A stretch of 64,000 nucleotides of DNA, from NCBI RefSeq assembly GCF_040459645.1, contig NZ_JARVHQ010000001.1, forward strand, positions 1,116,001 through 1,180,000. Direction: 5' to 3'. The notes under the pieces were generated by a model. It was not told the DNA's origin and did no database searches. It worked only from the letters and a program-made list of their open reading frames with translations. The position numbers and the translations under genes are program-made. This document shows positions 9,331-18,628 of the stretch, in pieces (the first letter of the stretch is position 1; every line of letters begins with the position of its first letter). The stretch is from Bacillus cereus group sp. RP43. GTDB taxonomy: Bacteria > Bacillota > Bacilli > Bacillales > Bacillaceae_G.

Positions 9331-9705
9331 TTATTGATATAAGGGGAATTTATAAGACTTTCCAACTTGGATTTTTGTAGCAGATGTATTGTTATTTAAT
9401 TGCTTAAAATCATCAATTACTTTTTCAATAGAAGGAATTTTTTTCTTATTGATTGCTTCTGTAATAGAAAGAACTGTATCACCAGTTTTTACTTCGATTG
9501 CTTTATAAACTGTATCCGTTTCTTTTTCTGTTTTGTTCTTTTCATTCTGTTTTGCATCTGTATTTTCTTTTTTTATCGTTTGGGCAGCAGAGGTTTTTTT
9601 GTATGAACTTAACATCGGTAAAGTACCGATTTTAATATCGTAATAAAATATATAACCGAGGACAAGCACGAATAAGAGTACACCTAATCTCTTCATATCC
9701 TTCAC
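9331..9705 (-). CDS. yqfZ: YqfZ-like LysM-domain protein
   Basis: This 124-residue protein has an N-terminal membrane segment or uncleaved signal (about residues 6-25, LGVLLFVLVLGYIFYY) and a low-complexity K/E/N linker. Its C-terminal LysM-like domain (about 68-122) contains VKTGDTVLSI and IQVGKSYKFP. LysM binds peptidoglycan or chitin, so it is probably cell-wall associated. It follows YqfZ by position after ispG. The ribosome-binding site is AAAGGAGTGAAGG. I see no terminator immediately after its stop. Confidence 0.78.
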   Translation of the reverse strand: MKDMKRLGVLLFVLVLGYIFYYDIKIGTLPMLSSYKKTSAAQTIKKENTDAKQNEKNKTEKETDTVYKAIEVKTGDTVLSITEAINKKKIPSIEKVIDDFKQLNNNTSATKIQVGKSYKFPLYQ

Positions 9706-9732
9706 TCCTTTGCTAGGAATATATGCTTGTCC

Positions 9733-9766
9733 AAAAAAAAAATGCCTATTTAGGCATTTTTTTATA
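9733..9766 (-). terminator. Terminator of the DUF1189 gene
   Basis: AAAATGCC pairs with GGCATTTT around TATTTA. A run of T follows on the minus strand. Confidence 0.82.
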
Positions 9767-10529
9767 GTTCTTGTTTTTCTTTCGGCTTTGGAACTTCTTT
9801 AATTGTTAAGTATAGAACGATTAAAACAACTGCAATGTAAATGAATGTTGCACCAGGTACGTTTATTTTGAATAAATCCATAATCATAAAGAAGATTGTT
9901 GGAATTGTGTAGCTGTAAGCAGTTAATGTCCAAACTTGTTTATAAGATAATTTGCGTTGACCGCTCATCGCAGAACCGATGAAGGCAAGCAATGTAACTC
10001 CTACAAAGGTAATAAATAATTGGAACAAGTACAGTAAGAACCCAATAACGAATAATAAGATTGGATAAATACTGTCAAATAACGAAATGAAATCTTGTAA
10101 ATCTTTCTTCTCAAGAGATGCGCCTAGTAAGTCATTATAGGAGTATGTTTGTGTTTGACCATTCCCCATGGAGACTACTTTATCTTTTAAAACAAATAAA
10201 CCTGTTTTATTTTGATATTTTTCTAAGTCTGTTGAATTTGGATCAAATACGAAAAGGGCATTTCCGTCTTCTTTTTCGATAGGCTGATCAATATCAGCTT
10301 GTAGCTCACCATTTTCAATTTTAAAATCAGGTAAATCTTTTTCGATTACTTTATTTACCATGTTAACACCATCTTGGATAACGCTACCGTACAAGAAAGT
10401 TCTTGGAATAGTAGTGATTAGGCAAAGAAGCATAATATACAAAATGGTTTTACCAATTTTTTGGAAACGGAAAAGCGCCATATCTTTAGGCGAATATACG
10501 CTTTTTGCTAGCTGTTTAAAAATGGACAT
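9762..10529 (-). CDS. DUF1189 family membrane protein
   Basis: This 255-residue membrane protein probably corresponds to the yqgB-type DUF1189 family. It has a short soluble N-terminus (MSIFKQLAKSVYSPKDM) and one membrane segment at about 28-50. An extracytoplasmic domain of about 100 residues follows, then three C-terminal membrane segments. The true start is the ATG at 10529, with AAGGAAG upstream, rather than the longer frame from 10562. The function is unknown. DUF1189 proteins have been linked to maltodextrin transporters, but nothing here supports that. Confidence 0.72.
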   Translation of the reverse strand: MSIFKQLAKSVYSPKDMALFRFQKIGKTILYIMLLCLITTIPRTFLYGSVIQDGVNMVNKVIEKDLPDFKIENGELQADIDQPIEKEDGNALFVFDPNSTDLEKYQNKTGLFVLKDKVVSMGNGQTQTYSYNDLLGASLEKKDLQDFISLFDSIYPILLFVIGFLLYLFQLFITFVGVTLLAFIGSAMSGQRKLSYKQVWTLTAYSYTIPTIFFMIMDLFKINVPGATFIYIAVVLIVLYLTIKEVPKPKEKQEL

Positions 10530-10669
10530 AGATTCACTTCCTTTATGTATGTATAAAATCATTGTAACGTACGAATCTAGAGAAGCTCAAGATATATTAT
10601 ATTTACATATAGTAGAAAGGACTAAATTTCTTCTTATTAATTTACTTCTTTTAGTAGGGAAAAATACAA

Positions 10670-10699
10670 TTGACACTTTTCTTTTGTATATGGTAAATT
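10670..10699 (+). promoter_or_regulatory. Promoter upstream of tRNA-Ile
   Basis: The -35 is a perfect TTGACA (10670-10675). The -10 is extended, TGG-TAAATT (TAAATT at 10694-10699), with an 18-bp spacer. It would give a leader of roughly 60 nt before the tRNA. Confidence 0.6.
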
Positions 10700-10767
10700 T
10701 ATCTTACATTTTTCAAACGATATATCCGATGGAAATTTAGTTGTTTTTAATGTACATACATAATTGT

Positions 10768-10841
10768 GGACCCTTAGCTCAGTTGGTTAGAGCAGACGGC
10801 TCATAACCGTCCGGTCGTAGGTTCGAGTCCTACAGGGTCCA
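10768..10841 (+). tRNA. tRNA-Ile (CAT anticodon, lysidine type)
   Basis: The cloverleaf is complete. The acceptor stem is GGACCCT/AGGGTCC with discriminator A. The D arm contains AGCTCAGTTGGTTAGAGCA, and the T loop is GTTCGAGTC. The anticodon loop is CTCATAA (10800-10806), anticodon CAT at 10802-10804. The body matches the tRNA-Ile2 pattern (reads AUA after C34 is converted to lysidine) rather than either Met tRNA. The CCA end is not encoded, so it must be added after transcription. Confidence 0.88.
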
Positions 10842-10873
10842 TATCCATTTCAGATGTTTAGTATGTCAGCAGG

Positions 10874-10903
10874 AAGCTTCCTTGTAGAAGGAAGCTTTTT
10901 TTA
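10874..10903 (+). terminator. Terminator after tRNA-Ile
   Basis: AAGCTTCCTT pairs perfectly with AAGGAAGCTT around GTAG, then seven T. Confidence 0.9.
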
Positions 10904-10982
10904 CGGAATATATGAGCATTTTAATTGAAAAGAAGTGGGAATTTTGCTACTTTAATGATAGCAAGACAAAGCGATTTATTTG

Positions 10983-11011
10983 TTTGCACCCTATGGCAAT
11001 TAGGGTAGAAT
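10983..11011 (+). promoter_or_regulatory. Candidate sodA promoter
   Basis: TTTGCA (10983-10988) and TAGAAT (11006-11011) are separated by 17 bp, about 55 bp before the sodA start. The match is moderate. Confidence 0.4.
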
Positions 11012-11065
11012 GAAGTTGTAGGTCACATATGTAGTGACAATACATAAACCGGGAGGAATATAACA

Positions 11066-11677
11066 ATGGCAAAACACGAATTACCAAATTTACCTTATGC
11101 GTATGATGCTTTAGAACCTCACTTTGATAAAGAAACAATGAACATCCATCATACAAAACATCACAACACGTATATTACAAACTTAAACGCTGCTTTAGAA
11201 GGTCATGCAGAATTAGCTGACAAAAGTGTTGAAGAATTAGTTGCAAACTTAAACGAAGTACCTGAAGCAATCCGTACAGCAGTACGTAACAATGGTGGCG
11301 GACATGCTAACCATACATTCTTCTGGACAATCCTATCTCCAAACGGTGGGGGACAACCAGTAGGCGAACTTGCAACTGCGATTGAAGCGAAATTCGGTAG
11401 CTTCGATGCATTCAAAGAAGAATTTGCAAAAGCTGGCGCAACTCGCTTCGGTTCTGGTTGGGCTTGGTTAGTAGTAAACAATGGTGAGTTAGAAGTAACA
11501 AGCACTCCAAACCAAGATTCTCCTCTAACTGAAGGTAAAACTCCAGTTATCGGTTTAGATGTTTGGGAGCATGCTTACTACTTAAATTACCAAAACCGTC
11601 GTCCTGACTACATCGGTGCATTCTGGAACGTTGTAGATTGGAACGTTGCTGAAAAACTTTACCAAGAAGCAAAATAA
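11066..11677 (+). CDS. sodA: Superoxide dismutase (Mn)
   Basis: This 203-residue Fe/Mn superoxide dismutase converts superoxide to peroxide and oxygen in the cytoplasm. The four metal ligands are visible: H28 (NIHHTKHH), H83 (NHTFFW), D165 and H169 (DVWEHAYYL). GGGQPVGEL and Q-containing segments favour manganese, as in B. subtilis SodA. GGGAGGAATATAACA precedes the ATG. It stands alone between the tRNA terminator and its own terminator. Codon use is that of a highly expressed gene. Confidence 0.97.
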   Translation: MAKHELPNLPYAYDALEPHFDKETMNIHHTKHHNTYITNLNAALEGHAELADKSVEELVANLNEVPEAIRTAVRNNGGGHANHTFFWTILSPNGGGQPVGELATAIEAKFGSFDAFKEEFAKAGATRFGSGWAWLVVNNGELEVTSTPNQDSPLTEGKTPVIGLDVWEHAYYLNYQNRRPDYIGAFWNVVDWNVAEKLYQEAK

Positions 11678-11698
11678 TTAAAGTTAATACAGATAGAA

Positions 11699-11729
11699 AA
11701 AAGCTAGGAGTTTTCTCTTAGCTTTTTTC
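11699..11729 (+). terminator. Terminator of sodA
   Basis: AGCTAGGAG pairs with CTCTTAGCT (one G-T wobble), with an A tract before and a T tract after. Confidence 0.85.
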
Positions 11730-11798
11730 TATGCTCTCCTTTTACATAATTGAGCTTGTCTTTGGAAGACTAGAACATGTAGTAAAGGAGAGTTGTGT

Positions 11799-13076
11799 AT
11801 GAAGTGGAAACATGTAATTGGTGATGTTGAAGTGAATCGGGATTTAGTATTATTGCTCGTTATAGGAGGTTTATACACGCTCGCAATTTCTTTATCGAAT
11901 ACGTTTGTAAACATTTATTTGTGGAAGCAAACACAAAATTACGTAAATCTGGGCTTGTATAATTTGGCCAGCGTTGTATTGCAGCCTCTAACATTTCTTG
12001 TGGGCGGGAAATTAGCGAAACGTATTGATCGTTCGATTTTATTGCGAATAGGTGTAGGCACGTTAGCTGTTTTTTTTATCGTCGTTTTAGTAGCGGGAAA
12101 AAGTGCATCTCACTATATTTTACTAATGGGAGCCCTTTTAGGAGTTGGTTATGGTTTTTATTGGCTCGCTTTTAACTTGTTGACATTTGAGATTACAGAA
12201 CCAGAAACAAGAGATTTTTTTAACGGTTTTCTCGGACTTCTTACATCTTTCTCTGGAATGATTGGACCGATAGCAGCAGGATATACAATTTCACGTATGG
12301 AAAAATGGAGCGGTTATACTGTCGTTTTCTTCCTCTCGTTAATGCTATTTGCGGTTGCAGTTGTTTTAAGCTTTTTTTTATCGAAGAGAGAATGTGAAGG
12401 ACACTATGAAATTGTGCAAGTATTGAAAGAGCGGCAAGTTGATGAAAACTGGGGAAGAATTACGCGTGCTCATTTCTTCCAAGGTTTGAGAGAAGGAACG
12501 TTTATTTTCGTTATTTCGGTATATGTCTATTTAGCATCTGGTAGCGAGTTAGCACTAGGGAAATATAGTTTAGTGAATTCTGCAGTATCATTTGTATGCT
12601 ATTATTTAGTTGCTCGTATGTTAAAGAAAGAATGGCGAAAAAAAGCAATTTTACTTGGTGGCATTATTTTATATGCGGTCGTATTTTTAGTTATTTTTAA
12701 TGTTACATATACGAAATTACTTATTTATGCAGCATGTATTGCGGTTGCATATCCTATTTTACTCGTTCCGTACGGCTCAATGACATACGATGTAATTGGT
12801 AGAGCAAAACAGGCGAGAGAATGGCGCGTAGAATATATAGTGGTCAGGGAATTATGGTTAAATGCCGGAAGAATTTGTTCCATTTTAAGTTTTTTATGTG
12901 CTGTCATATTCTTTCCGCCTGAAAAAAGTTTACCTTTCTTACTATGTATATTAGGAGCTGGACATTTTCTTATTTATTTTGCAGTTAAAAATGTCAAATA
13001 TGATGAGGGGAATGTGAACAAAACCAGTGTTGTAGCGCAAGGAAGCACGCAGAATCAAACTGAACCAGAAGGTTAA
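11799..13076 (+). CDS. yqgE: MFS transporter (YqgE-like)
   Basis: This 425-residue major facilitator protein has about 12 predicted membrane segments and no recognised substrate. It matches B. subtilis YqgE by position between sodA and pbpA. The frame extends to a TTG at 11793, but AAAGGAG is properly spaced for the ATG at 11799. The central cytoplasmic loop contains KERQVDENWGRITRAHF. The C-terminal 20 residues are polar. I cannot say whether it exports a drug or a metabolite. Confidence 0.8.
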   Translation: MKWKHVIGDVEVNRDLVLLLVIGGLYTLAISLSNTFVNIYLWKQTQNYVNLGLYNLASVVLQPLTFLVGGKLAKRIDRSILLRIGVGTLAVFFIVVLVAGKSASHYILLMGALLGVGYGFYWLAFNLLTFEITEPETRDFFNGFLGLLTSFSGMIGPIAAGYTISRMEKWSGYTVVFFLSLMLFAVAVVLSFFLSKRECEGHYEIVQVLKERQVDENWGRITRAHFFQGLREGTFIFVISVYVYLASGSELALGKYSLVNSAVSFVCYYLVARMLKKEWRKKAILLGGIILYAVVFLVIFNVTYTKLLIYAACIAVAYPILLVPYGSMTYDVIGRAKQAREWRVEYIVVRELWLNAGRICSILSFLCAVIFFPPEKSLPFLLCILGAGHFLIYFAVKNVKYDEGNVNKTSVVAQGSTQNQTEPEG

Positions 13077-13125
13077 CTTATTGTTTGTTTTATGCTAGAA
13101 TAGAAAAAGATGTAAGACAGCAGTG

Positions 13126-13151
13126 AGGGCACCTGTATGAAGGTGTCCCTT
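13126..13151 (+). other. Hairpin in the pbpA leader
   Basis: AGGGCACCT pairs with AGGTGTCCCT around TATG, with no long T run after it. It could be a weak terminator of yqgE or a leader structure of pbpA. Confidence 0.5.
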
Positions 13152-13185
13152 TCACATTACATAGCTGTTGGTAGAGGGGGTTTGT

Positions 13186-15312
13186 ATGAGCAAGAAGCAG
13201 AAACAACAAAAGAAAAAGACCCACGTTCCTTTTCGGTTAAACGTGTTGTTTTTTTGCGTGTTTTTAATGTTCTCCGCGGTTATTGTAAGGCTTGGATACG
13301 TACAAATTGTTCGTGGTGAGGAATATAAAAATGAAGTTGAGAAAAAAGAAAACTCAACGATAAGTAATCCTGTACCGCGCGGGAAAATATTTGATCGTAA
13401 TGGAGAAGCGGTCGTAGATAATGAGCCTATTCGTACAATTACATTTACAAAAATGAAGGGATCAACTGCAGCAGATCGCTTAGAAACGGCGAAAAAGTTA
13501 GCGGATTTAATTGAAGTCCCAACAGATAAGTTAACAGATCGCGATAAGAAAGATTATTGGCTTGCTTTACATAAAGAAGAAGCAGAAGCAAAAATCACAA
13601 AAAAAGATCGTGAAGAGTTTAAAGCGAATAAAATTGACGATAAAGAACTAGATGAGCGTCAACGAAATCGTGTAACAGAAGAAGAGATTAATCAATTATC
13701 AGCAAAAGATTTAGAAATATTGGCGATCAAAAGCAAGATGGAAAGCGGATATGCAATGACGCCGCAAATCGTTAAAAAAGGTGCAACAGAAGAAGAATAC
13801 GCGATTATTAGTGAAAATTTAGCGAAATTACCAGGTGTAGATACGAATGTTGACTGGGAGCGAAAATATAAGTATGACGATATGTTCCGAAGTGTACTTG
13901 GTGGTGTAACTTCTTCTGATGAAGGGTTGCCGAGAGAAAGATTAGATTACTATCTTGTTCGTGATTATAATCGTAACGATCGCGTAGGAAAAAGTTACCT
14001 TGAGCAACAGTACGAAGATAGTTTACACGGCACAAAAGCTGAAGTTAGAAATGTTACAGATAAAGAGGGTAATATTTTAGAAACTATTAATGTGTCACAA
14101 GGACAACGAGGTAACGACCTGAATTTAACGATTGATATGAAATTACAAAAGAGCGTAGAAGAAATTCTTACGAAAAACTTAATGAGATTTAAAGGGAGCG
14201 AACCTCTTTTAGACCGTGCATTCGTTGTAATGATGAACCCGAAAAATGGTGAAGTTTTATCTATGGCGGGGAAACAATTAGTGAATAAAGACGGCGAAAC
14301 GAAAGTAGAAGATTTTGCATTAGGAACGATGACGAGTTCTTATCCGATGGGTTCAACTGTAAAAGGTGCGACAGTACTTACGGGATATCAAACTGGTGCA
14401 ATTCAACCTGGATCTGTACAGTTAGATGAACCGATTAAATTAAAAGGGACACCTACGAAGTCATCTTGGAAAACGATGGGGTATATTAATGACCTTACAG
14501 CGTTAAAAATGTCTTCTAACGTTTATATGTTTAAAACAGCGATGAATATCGCTGGTGTTCCATACGTGCGAGGTGGTACGTTAGATATACCACAAAAAGC
14601 ATTTGATACGATGCGTTACTATTTTGGGCAGTTTGGGCTTGGTGTAAAAACAGGAATTGATTTGCCAAATGAAACTGCTGGTCAAATAGGTAGAGGGAGT
14701 CAACCAGGCTTCTTATTAGATTTATCAATCGGACAGTATGATACGTATACACCGCTTCAATTAGCGCAATATATTTCGACGATTGCAAATGGTGGATATC
14801 GTATGCAACCCCAAGTTGTAAAGGAAATTCGTCAGCCATCGGCGAAGCCAGAGGAAGTTGGAAAAGTTGTTCAATCCATGGAACCGAAAGTATTGAATCG
14901 TGTTGATATGCCTGAATCACAAATTAAACGTGTTCAAGAAGGATTTAGACAAGTGTTTAACGATACAGGTGGTACAGCTACAAAATACTTTGCAGGTGCA
15001 CCATATAAAGCCGCTGGGAAAACAGGTACAGCTCAAACTGTATATGGCGGAGATAAAGAGATTGGTAGAAATGCAAAAGGTGAGCGTGTTGAAACATATA
15101 ACTTAACATTAGTAGGTTATGCCCCGCTCGAAGATCCAGAAGTAGCATTTTCTGTTGTTGTGCCGTGGGTACATGATGATAAAACAGGGATTAATGGATA
15201 TATTGGTCGTGAAATAATGGACGCTTACTTTGATTTGAAGAAACAAGCATTAACTGGTGAAGCTCCAAAAGATGAAAAAGAGAAGAAAAGTAATACACAA
15301 GATGATGAATAA
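13186..15312 (+). CDS. pbpA: Class B penicillin-binding protein 2 (PBP2A type)
   Basis: This 708-residue monofunctional transpeptidase cross-links peptidoglycan. It has a lysine-rich cytoplasmic tail, one membrane anchor (about 18-38), and a dimerisation/pedestal domain with PRGKIFDRNG. The transpeptidase domain has catalytic S390 in STVK, the S443-S-N445 motif, and K612-T-G614. The ATG at 13186 follows AGAGGGGG. An upstream in-frame TTG at 13168 has no good Shine-Dalgarno sequence. In B. subtilis the yqgF/pbpA counterpart is needed for rod elongation and spore outgrowth. Confidence 0.93.
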   Translation: MSKKQKQQKKKTHVPFRLNVLFFCVFLMFSAVIVRLGYVQIVRGEEYKNEVEKKENSTISNPVPRGKIFDRNGEAVVDNEPIRTITFTKMKGSTAADRLETAKKLADLIEVPTDKLTDRDKKDYWLALHKEEAEAKITKKDREEFKANKIDDKELDERQRNRVTEEEINQLSAKDLEILAIKSKMESGYAMTPQIVKKGATEEEYAIISENLAKLPGVDTNVDWERKYKYDDMFRSVLGGVTSSDEGLPRERLDYYLVRDYNRNDRVGKSYLEQQYEDSLHGTKAEVRNVTDKEGNILETINVSQGQRGNDLNLTIDMKLQKSVEEILTKNLMRFKGSEPLLDRAFVVMMNPKNGEVLSMAGKQLVNKDGETKVEDFALGTMTSSYPMGSTVKGATVLTGYQTGAIQPGSVQLDEPIKLKGTPTKSSWKTMGYINDLTALKMSSNVYMFKTAMNIAGVPYVRGGTLDIPQKAFDTMRYYFGQFGLGVKTGIDLPNETAGQIGRGSQPGFLLDLSIGQYDTYTPLQLAQYISTIANGGYRMQPQVVKEIRQPSAKPEEVGKVVQSMEPKVLNRVDMPESQIKRVQEGFRQVFNDTGGTATKYFAGAPYKAAGKTGTAQTVYGGDKEIGRNAKGERVETYNLTLVGYAPLEDPEVAFSVVVPWVHDDKTGINGYIGREIMDAYFDLKKQALTGEAPKDEKEKKSNTQDDE

Positions 15313-15326
15313 AAAAGTTGTAAAAA

Positions 15327-15362
15327 AAGCACACTATCTGAAAAGATAGTGTGCTTTTTTTT
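15327..15362 (+). terminator. Terminator of pbpA
   Basis: AGCACACTATCT pairs with AGATAGTGTGCT around GAAA, followed by eight T. Confidence 0.92.
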
Positions 15363-15496
15363 ATGCTTTATGCATATGGTTTAGTAAATGTGGACAAGCG
15401 TAAAATGTTGAAAAAACATGTAGTTTCAAAAACGATGAACACAACAAGGTTAGTGCATACGCTCTAAGTTTGTTGTGTGTGATAGGAGATAGCGGT

Positions 15497-15655
15497 TTTA
15501 TCCCGCTATTTGAGGGCAGTAAAACTGCTACCTCAAAATTCAGCTGGAGCAAAGAAGTTAGGTGGGAGCCTTGCTGCCCGTAAACGCCTGATTGGTGAGG
15601 GCTAATAATCAGTGGGGGATGAACAAAACTCCCACTGATTAAAGTTTCACTTTAT
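15497..15655 (+). repeat. bcr1 repeat element, copy 1
   Basis: This 159-bp element is bounded by TTTAT direct repeats. It starts TATCCCGCTATTTG and ends AAAGTTTCACTTTAT, the hallmark of the B. cereus group bcr1 family. It aligns without gaps to the copy at 42707, with about 17 differences. Internal inverted repeats (ACCTC..GAGG-type, and ATCAGTGGG with CCCACTGAT) suggest structured RNA. The rest of 15363-15730 holds no gene. Confidence 0.85.
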
Positions 15656-15734
15656 GGATGATTAGAAAATTTCCTGCATCTAAAGTACAAAAGTGGAAAT
15701 AAAGTTTGTGTATACAGTTGTTTTTTTGTGGAAC

Positions 15735-15788
15735 TTTACAAAACTTTTACAAACAATTAAAACCGAATTAATAGTTTAGCAGTATTCT
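15735..15788 (+). promoter_or_regulatory. PhoP-type repeats and promoter of pstS
   Basis: Four TT-rich hexamers are spaced exactly 11 bp apart: TTTACA (15735), TTTACA (15746), TTAAAA (15757) and TTAATA (15768). A -10-like TATTCT follows at 15783-15788. This is the layout of Bacillus PhoP sites (TTAACA-like direct repeats), fitting phosphate-starvation induction. Confidence 0.65.
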
Positions 15789-15836
15789 TATATCTGTAAT
15801 CCTGTTATTTCCGGTTACTTCTAGGAGGAAGAACAC

Positions 15837-16754
15837 GTGAAATGGATGAGCGCATCGATTAAAGTTTGGACATTATCGACATGTTTCCTTTGTTTTAATA
15901 TATCTACTGCATTCGCTACAAATGAAATGGGAGAAGTGAGAGTTGATGGATCCTCAACGGTTTTTCCTATTATAGAGGCAGTAGCAGAGGAATATACAAA
16001 GGCCCATCCAAACGTGAAAATTTCTATTAGTATTTCTGGGACAGGGGGAGGATTTAATCGTTTCAGTAAAGGAGAAGTAGATATAAACAATGCTTCGAGA
16101 TTGATGAAACCGGTAGAGGAAAATGCAATGCAGAAAAACTCTATTCAATTTACACCAGTTGAGGTTGCTTATGATGGTCTAACGATTGTTGTGAATCGTC
16201 AAAATACGTGGGTAAACAATATGACGATAGATGAGTTACGTCTATTATGGAGTGAAAATGGAAGATTGAAACGATGGTCACAAATTCATTCATCATGGCC
16301 ACGTGAACAAGTTAAATTTTATGCACCAGGCGTAGACTCTGGTACTTATGATTATTTCCAAAATGTTGTCTTACAAAATAATCGCCTTGTAAAAACGGTT
16401 TCTTTGTCTGAAGACGATCAAGTTATTATGCAAGGGGTAATGAATGATAAAAATGCCATTGCTTTTGTAGGATATGCTTATTATATGGCCAATCGAGATA
16501 AGGTAAAAGCAATACAGGTGGATGGTGTATTTCCAACGAAAGAGACCATTCAATCGGGTGCGTATAAGCCATTATCTAGGCCGCTATTTACGTATGTGAA
16601 TCATGCATCTATCAGAAATAAAATTAATGTAGCAAATTATGTTGAGTTTATGATTAAGCATGTTGGAAGCCTTGCTGAAGAGGTCGGATATGTAAAATTA
16701 CCAAAAGAAAAATATAATGAACAGCTGCGAATGTTAACAGAAATAAAAAGGTAA
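15837..16754 (+). CDS. pstS: Phosphate ABC transporter substrate-binding protein
   Basis: This 305-residue PstS-family protein captures phosphate outside the membrane. The first 26 residues form a signal peptide ending AFA-TNE. The mature protein shows the phosphate-binding blocks DGSSTVFPI, GTGGGFNRF and GVDSGTYDYF. The start is GTG with AGGAGG 8 bp upstream. The signal has two cysteines (STCFLC) but no strict lipobox, so secretion, or anchoring through a non-canonical lipobox, should be tested. It is the first gene of pstSCAB-phoU. Confidence 0.92.
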   Translation: MKWMSASIKVWTLSTCFLCFNISTAFATNEMGEVRVDGSSTVFPIIEAVAEEYTKAHPNVKISISISGTGGGFNRFSKGEVDINNASRLMKPVEENAMQKNSIQFTPVEVAYDGLTIVVNRQNTWVNNMTIDELRLLWSENGRLKRWSQIHSSWPREQVKFYAPGVDSGTYDYFQNVVLQNNRLVKTVSLSEDDQVIMQGVMNDKNAIAFVGYAYYMANRDKVKAIQVDGVFPTKETIQSGAYKPLSRPLFTYVNHASIRNKINVANYVEFMIKHVGSLAEEVGYVKLPKEKYNEQLRMLTEIKR

Positions 16755-16781
16755 TGTCAGGGTGGAAAGGGGTTTTCATCT

Positions 16782-17732
16782 TTGGCTCATAATGACAAAA
16801 GTCAAATTACATTTTCTGTGCAACATTTGATTGAGAGAAATACAAATAGAAGAAAAAAAACGCAGCGAATCAATCGAATTGTTCCGTTAATACTAAAAGC
16901 CATTGCTAGCGTGTCCATTATAACGACACTTGGAATTATTATTACGTTGGCAAATGAAACAATCATGTTTTTTCAAAAGATATCATTGTATTCTTTTTTG
17001 ACAGAGAAAGAATGGTTACCTTTTTTTGAAGATCCGAAATTCGGTATATTACCACTTATATGTGGAACAATCCTTGTAACAGCAATTGCCATGTTCGTAG
17101 CAATTCCTATTGGTTTAGGTTGTGCCGTATTTTTAAGCGAATACGCTTCGAATGGCGCTCGGAAAATATTAAAACCGTTGTTAGAGCTACTAGCAGGTAT
17201 CCCGACAATTGTATATGGTTTTTTCGCGTTAACAGTTGTCACACCACTTTTACAACGCGTTATACCAGATTTGCAGTTTTTTAATGCTATTAGTCCAGGT
17301 ATTGTTATAGGGTTTATGATGATACCGACGATTGCGTCTCTCTCTGAAGATGCTATGAGAGCTGTAGAAAAAGGAATTAAAGAAGCCTCATTAGCGCTAG
17401 GAGCAACTCGTTTTGAGATGGTAAAACAAGTGGTGTTTCCATCGGCTTTTACGGGCATAATGGCAGCGATTATATTAGCAGCTTCTCGAGCAATTGGTGA
17501 AACGATGATTGTTGTTATTGCTGCTGGATCAACACCTAATGTATCAATAGATCCGACTCATTCTATTCAAACATTAACAGCTTATATTGTACAAGTGAGT
17601 TTAGGTGATGCTCCGCACGGAACGATTACTTATTACAGCATGTATGCTGTAGGTGCAACGTTATTTATGTTTACTTTTATTATGAATATCATTTCGCAAT
17701 ATATTATGCGCCGTTTTAGGAGGGTGACATAA
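16782..17732 (+). CDS. pstC: Phosphate ABC transporter permease PstC
   Basis: This 316-residue inner-membrane permease has a long basic N-terminus (RRKKTQRINR) and six membrane segments. Its BPD_transp_1 loop reads EASLALGATRFEMVKQVVFPSA. The start codon is TTG at 16782, supported by GGAAAGGGG upstream and by the lack of a better in-frame ATG nearby. It ends 1 bp before pstA, so the two are translationally coupled. Confidence 0.92.
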   Translation: MAHNDKSQITFSVQHLIERNTNRRKKTQRINRIVPLILKAIASVSIITTLGIIITLANETIMFFQKISLYSFLTEKEWLPFFEDPKFGILPLICGTILVTAIAMFVAIPIGLGCAVFLSEYASNGARKILKPLLELLAGIPTIVYGFFALTVVTPLLQRVIPDLQFFNAISPGIVIGFMMIPTIASLSEDAMRAVEKGIKEASLALGATRFEMVKQVVFPSAFTGIMAAIILAASRAIGETMIVVIAAGSTPNVSIDPTHSIQTLTAYIVQVSLGDAPHGTITYYSMYAVGATLFMFTFIMNIISQYIMRRFRRVT

Positions 17733-17733
17733 T

Positions 17734-18600
17734 ATGCGAATGTTAAACCATAAAAAAATACAAGAAAATATGGCATCGCGTTTTTTAAAGGATCGGATTT
17801 ACAAGTGTTTGTTTTATATAGCAATTTTGTTTTCAGTAGTAATACTTTTTATATTGCTTTTTCAAATTTTTGAAAAAGGTATAAGTTATCTTTCAATAGA
17901 TTTCTTTACAAACTTCGCCTCACGTAATCCGAGAGAAGCTGGGATTGTCGCTGCTTTGTCAGGAACAATACTATTTATGAGCATTGTTATACCGGCCTCT
18001 TTTATATTTGGAGTCGGAACAGCTCTTTATTTAGAGCATTATGCGAAGGAGTCCGTTTTTAAAAAGTTAATAGAATTAAATAATCAAACATTAGCAGGGG
18101 TACCTTCCGTTGTGTTTGGTTTACTCGGGTTAACTATTTTCGTATACGCTCTCCATTTAGGAGAGAGCATAATTGCAGCGGCACTGACGATGAGTTTACT
18201 CGTCTTACCAACTGTTGTGGTAGCTAGTCAAGAAGCGATTCGAACTGTGCCGAGCTCATTACTAGAGGCTTCTTACGGATTAGGTGCTACGAAGTGGCAA
18301 ACGATGTATCAAATTGTATTGCCAGTAGCTTTACCAGGGATTGTAACGGGATGTACGTTAGCGGTATCGAGAGCAATTGGTGAGGCAGCACCATTATTAG
18401 TCATTGGAGCCCTTGCCTTTGCAAATTATGTTCCGTTTAGTATGTTTGATAGATTTACGGTTTTACCAATTCAAATTTTTAATTGGATGAGTAGACCACA
18501 AGAAGAATTTCAGTATGTAGCAGCAGCTGGGATGATTGTTTTGTTAGGATTGTTGCTCTTTATAAATATATTTGTCTTATGGTTACGAAATCGAAAATAA
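17734..18600 (+). CDS. pstA: Phosphate ABC transporter permease PstA
   Basis: This is the 288-residue partner of PstC. It has six predicted membrane segments and the ABC-coupling loop [38 protein letters not shown] at the end of pstC serves as its ribosome-binding site. It forms the heterodimeric channel through which PstB drives phosphate into the cell. Confidence 0.92.
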   Translation: MRMLNHKKIQENMASRFLKDRIYKCLFYIAILFSVVILFILLFQIFEKGISYLSIDFFTNFASRNPREAGIVAALSGTILFMSIVIPASFIFGVGTALYLEHYAKESVFKKLIELNNQTLAGVPSVVFGLLGLTIFVYALHLGESIIAAALTMSLLVLPTVVVASQEAIRTVPSSLLEASYGLGATKWQTMYQIVLPVALPGIVTGCTLAVSRAIGEAAPLLVIGALAFANYVPFSMFDRFTVLPIQIFNWMSRPQEEFQYVAAAGMIVLLGLLLFINIFVLWLRNRK

Positions 18601-18628
18601 GTTGGAAGTGGATGAAAGGGGAATTCAA

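Noticed and set aside
10360..10740. 126-codon plus-strand frame before the tRNA
   Set aside because: Overlaps the DUF1189 gene antisense and the tRNA promoter, with no ribosome-binding site.
10768..10841. tRNA-Met
   Set aside because: The CAT anticodon sits in an Ile2-type body, and neither the initiator nor elongator Met stems match.
15497..15655. bcr1 copies as CRISPR or IS
   Set aside because: Single units with TTTAT flanks, no spacer array and no transposase.
16973..17458. 161-codon minus-strand frame opposite pstC
   Set aside because: Antisense shadow of a well-defined permease gene.
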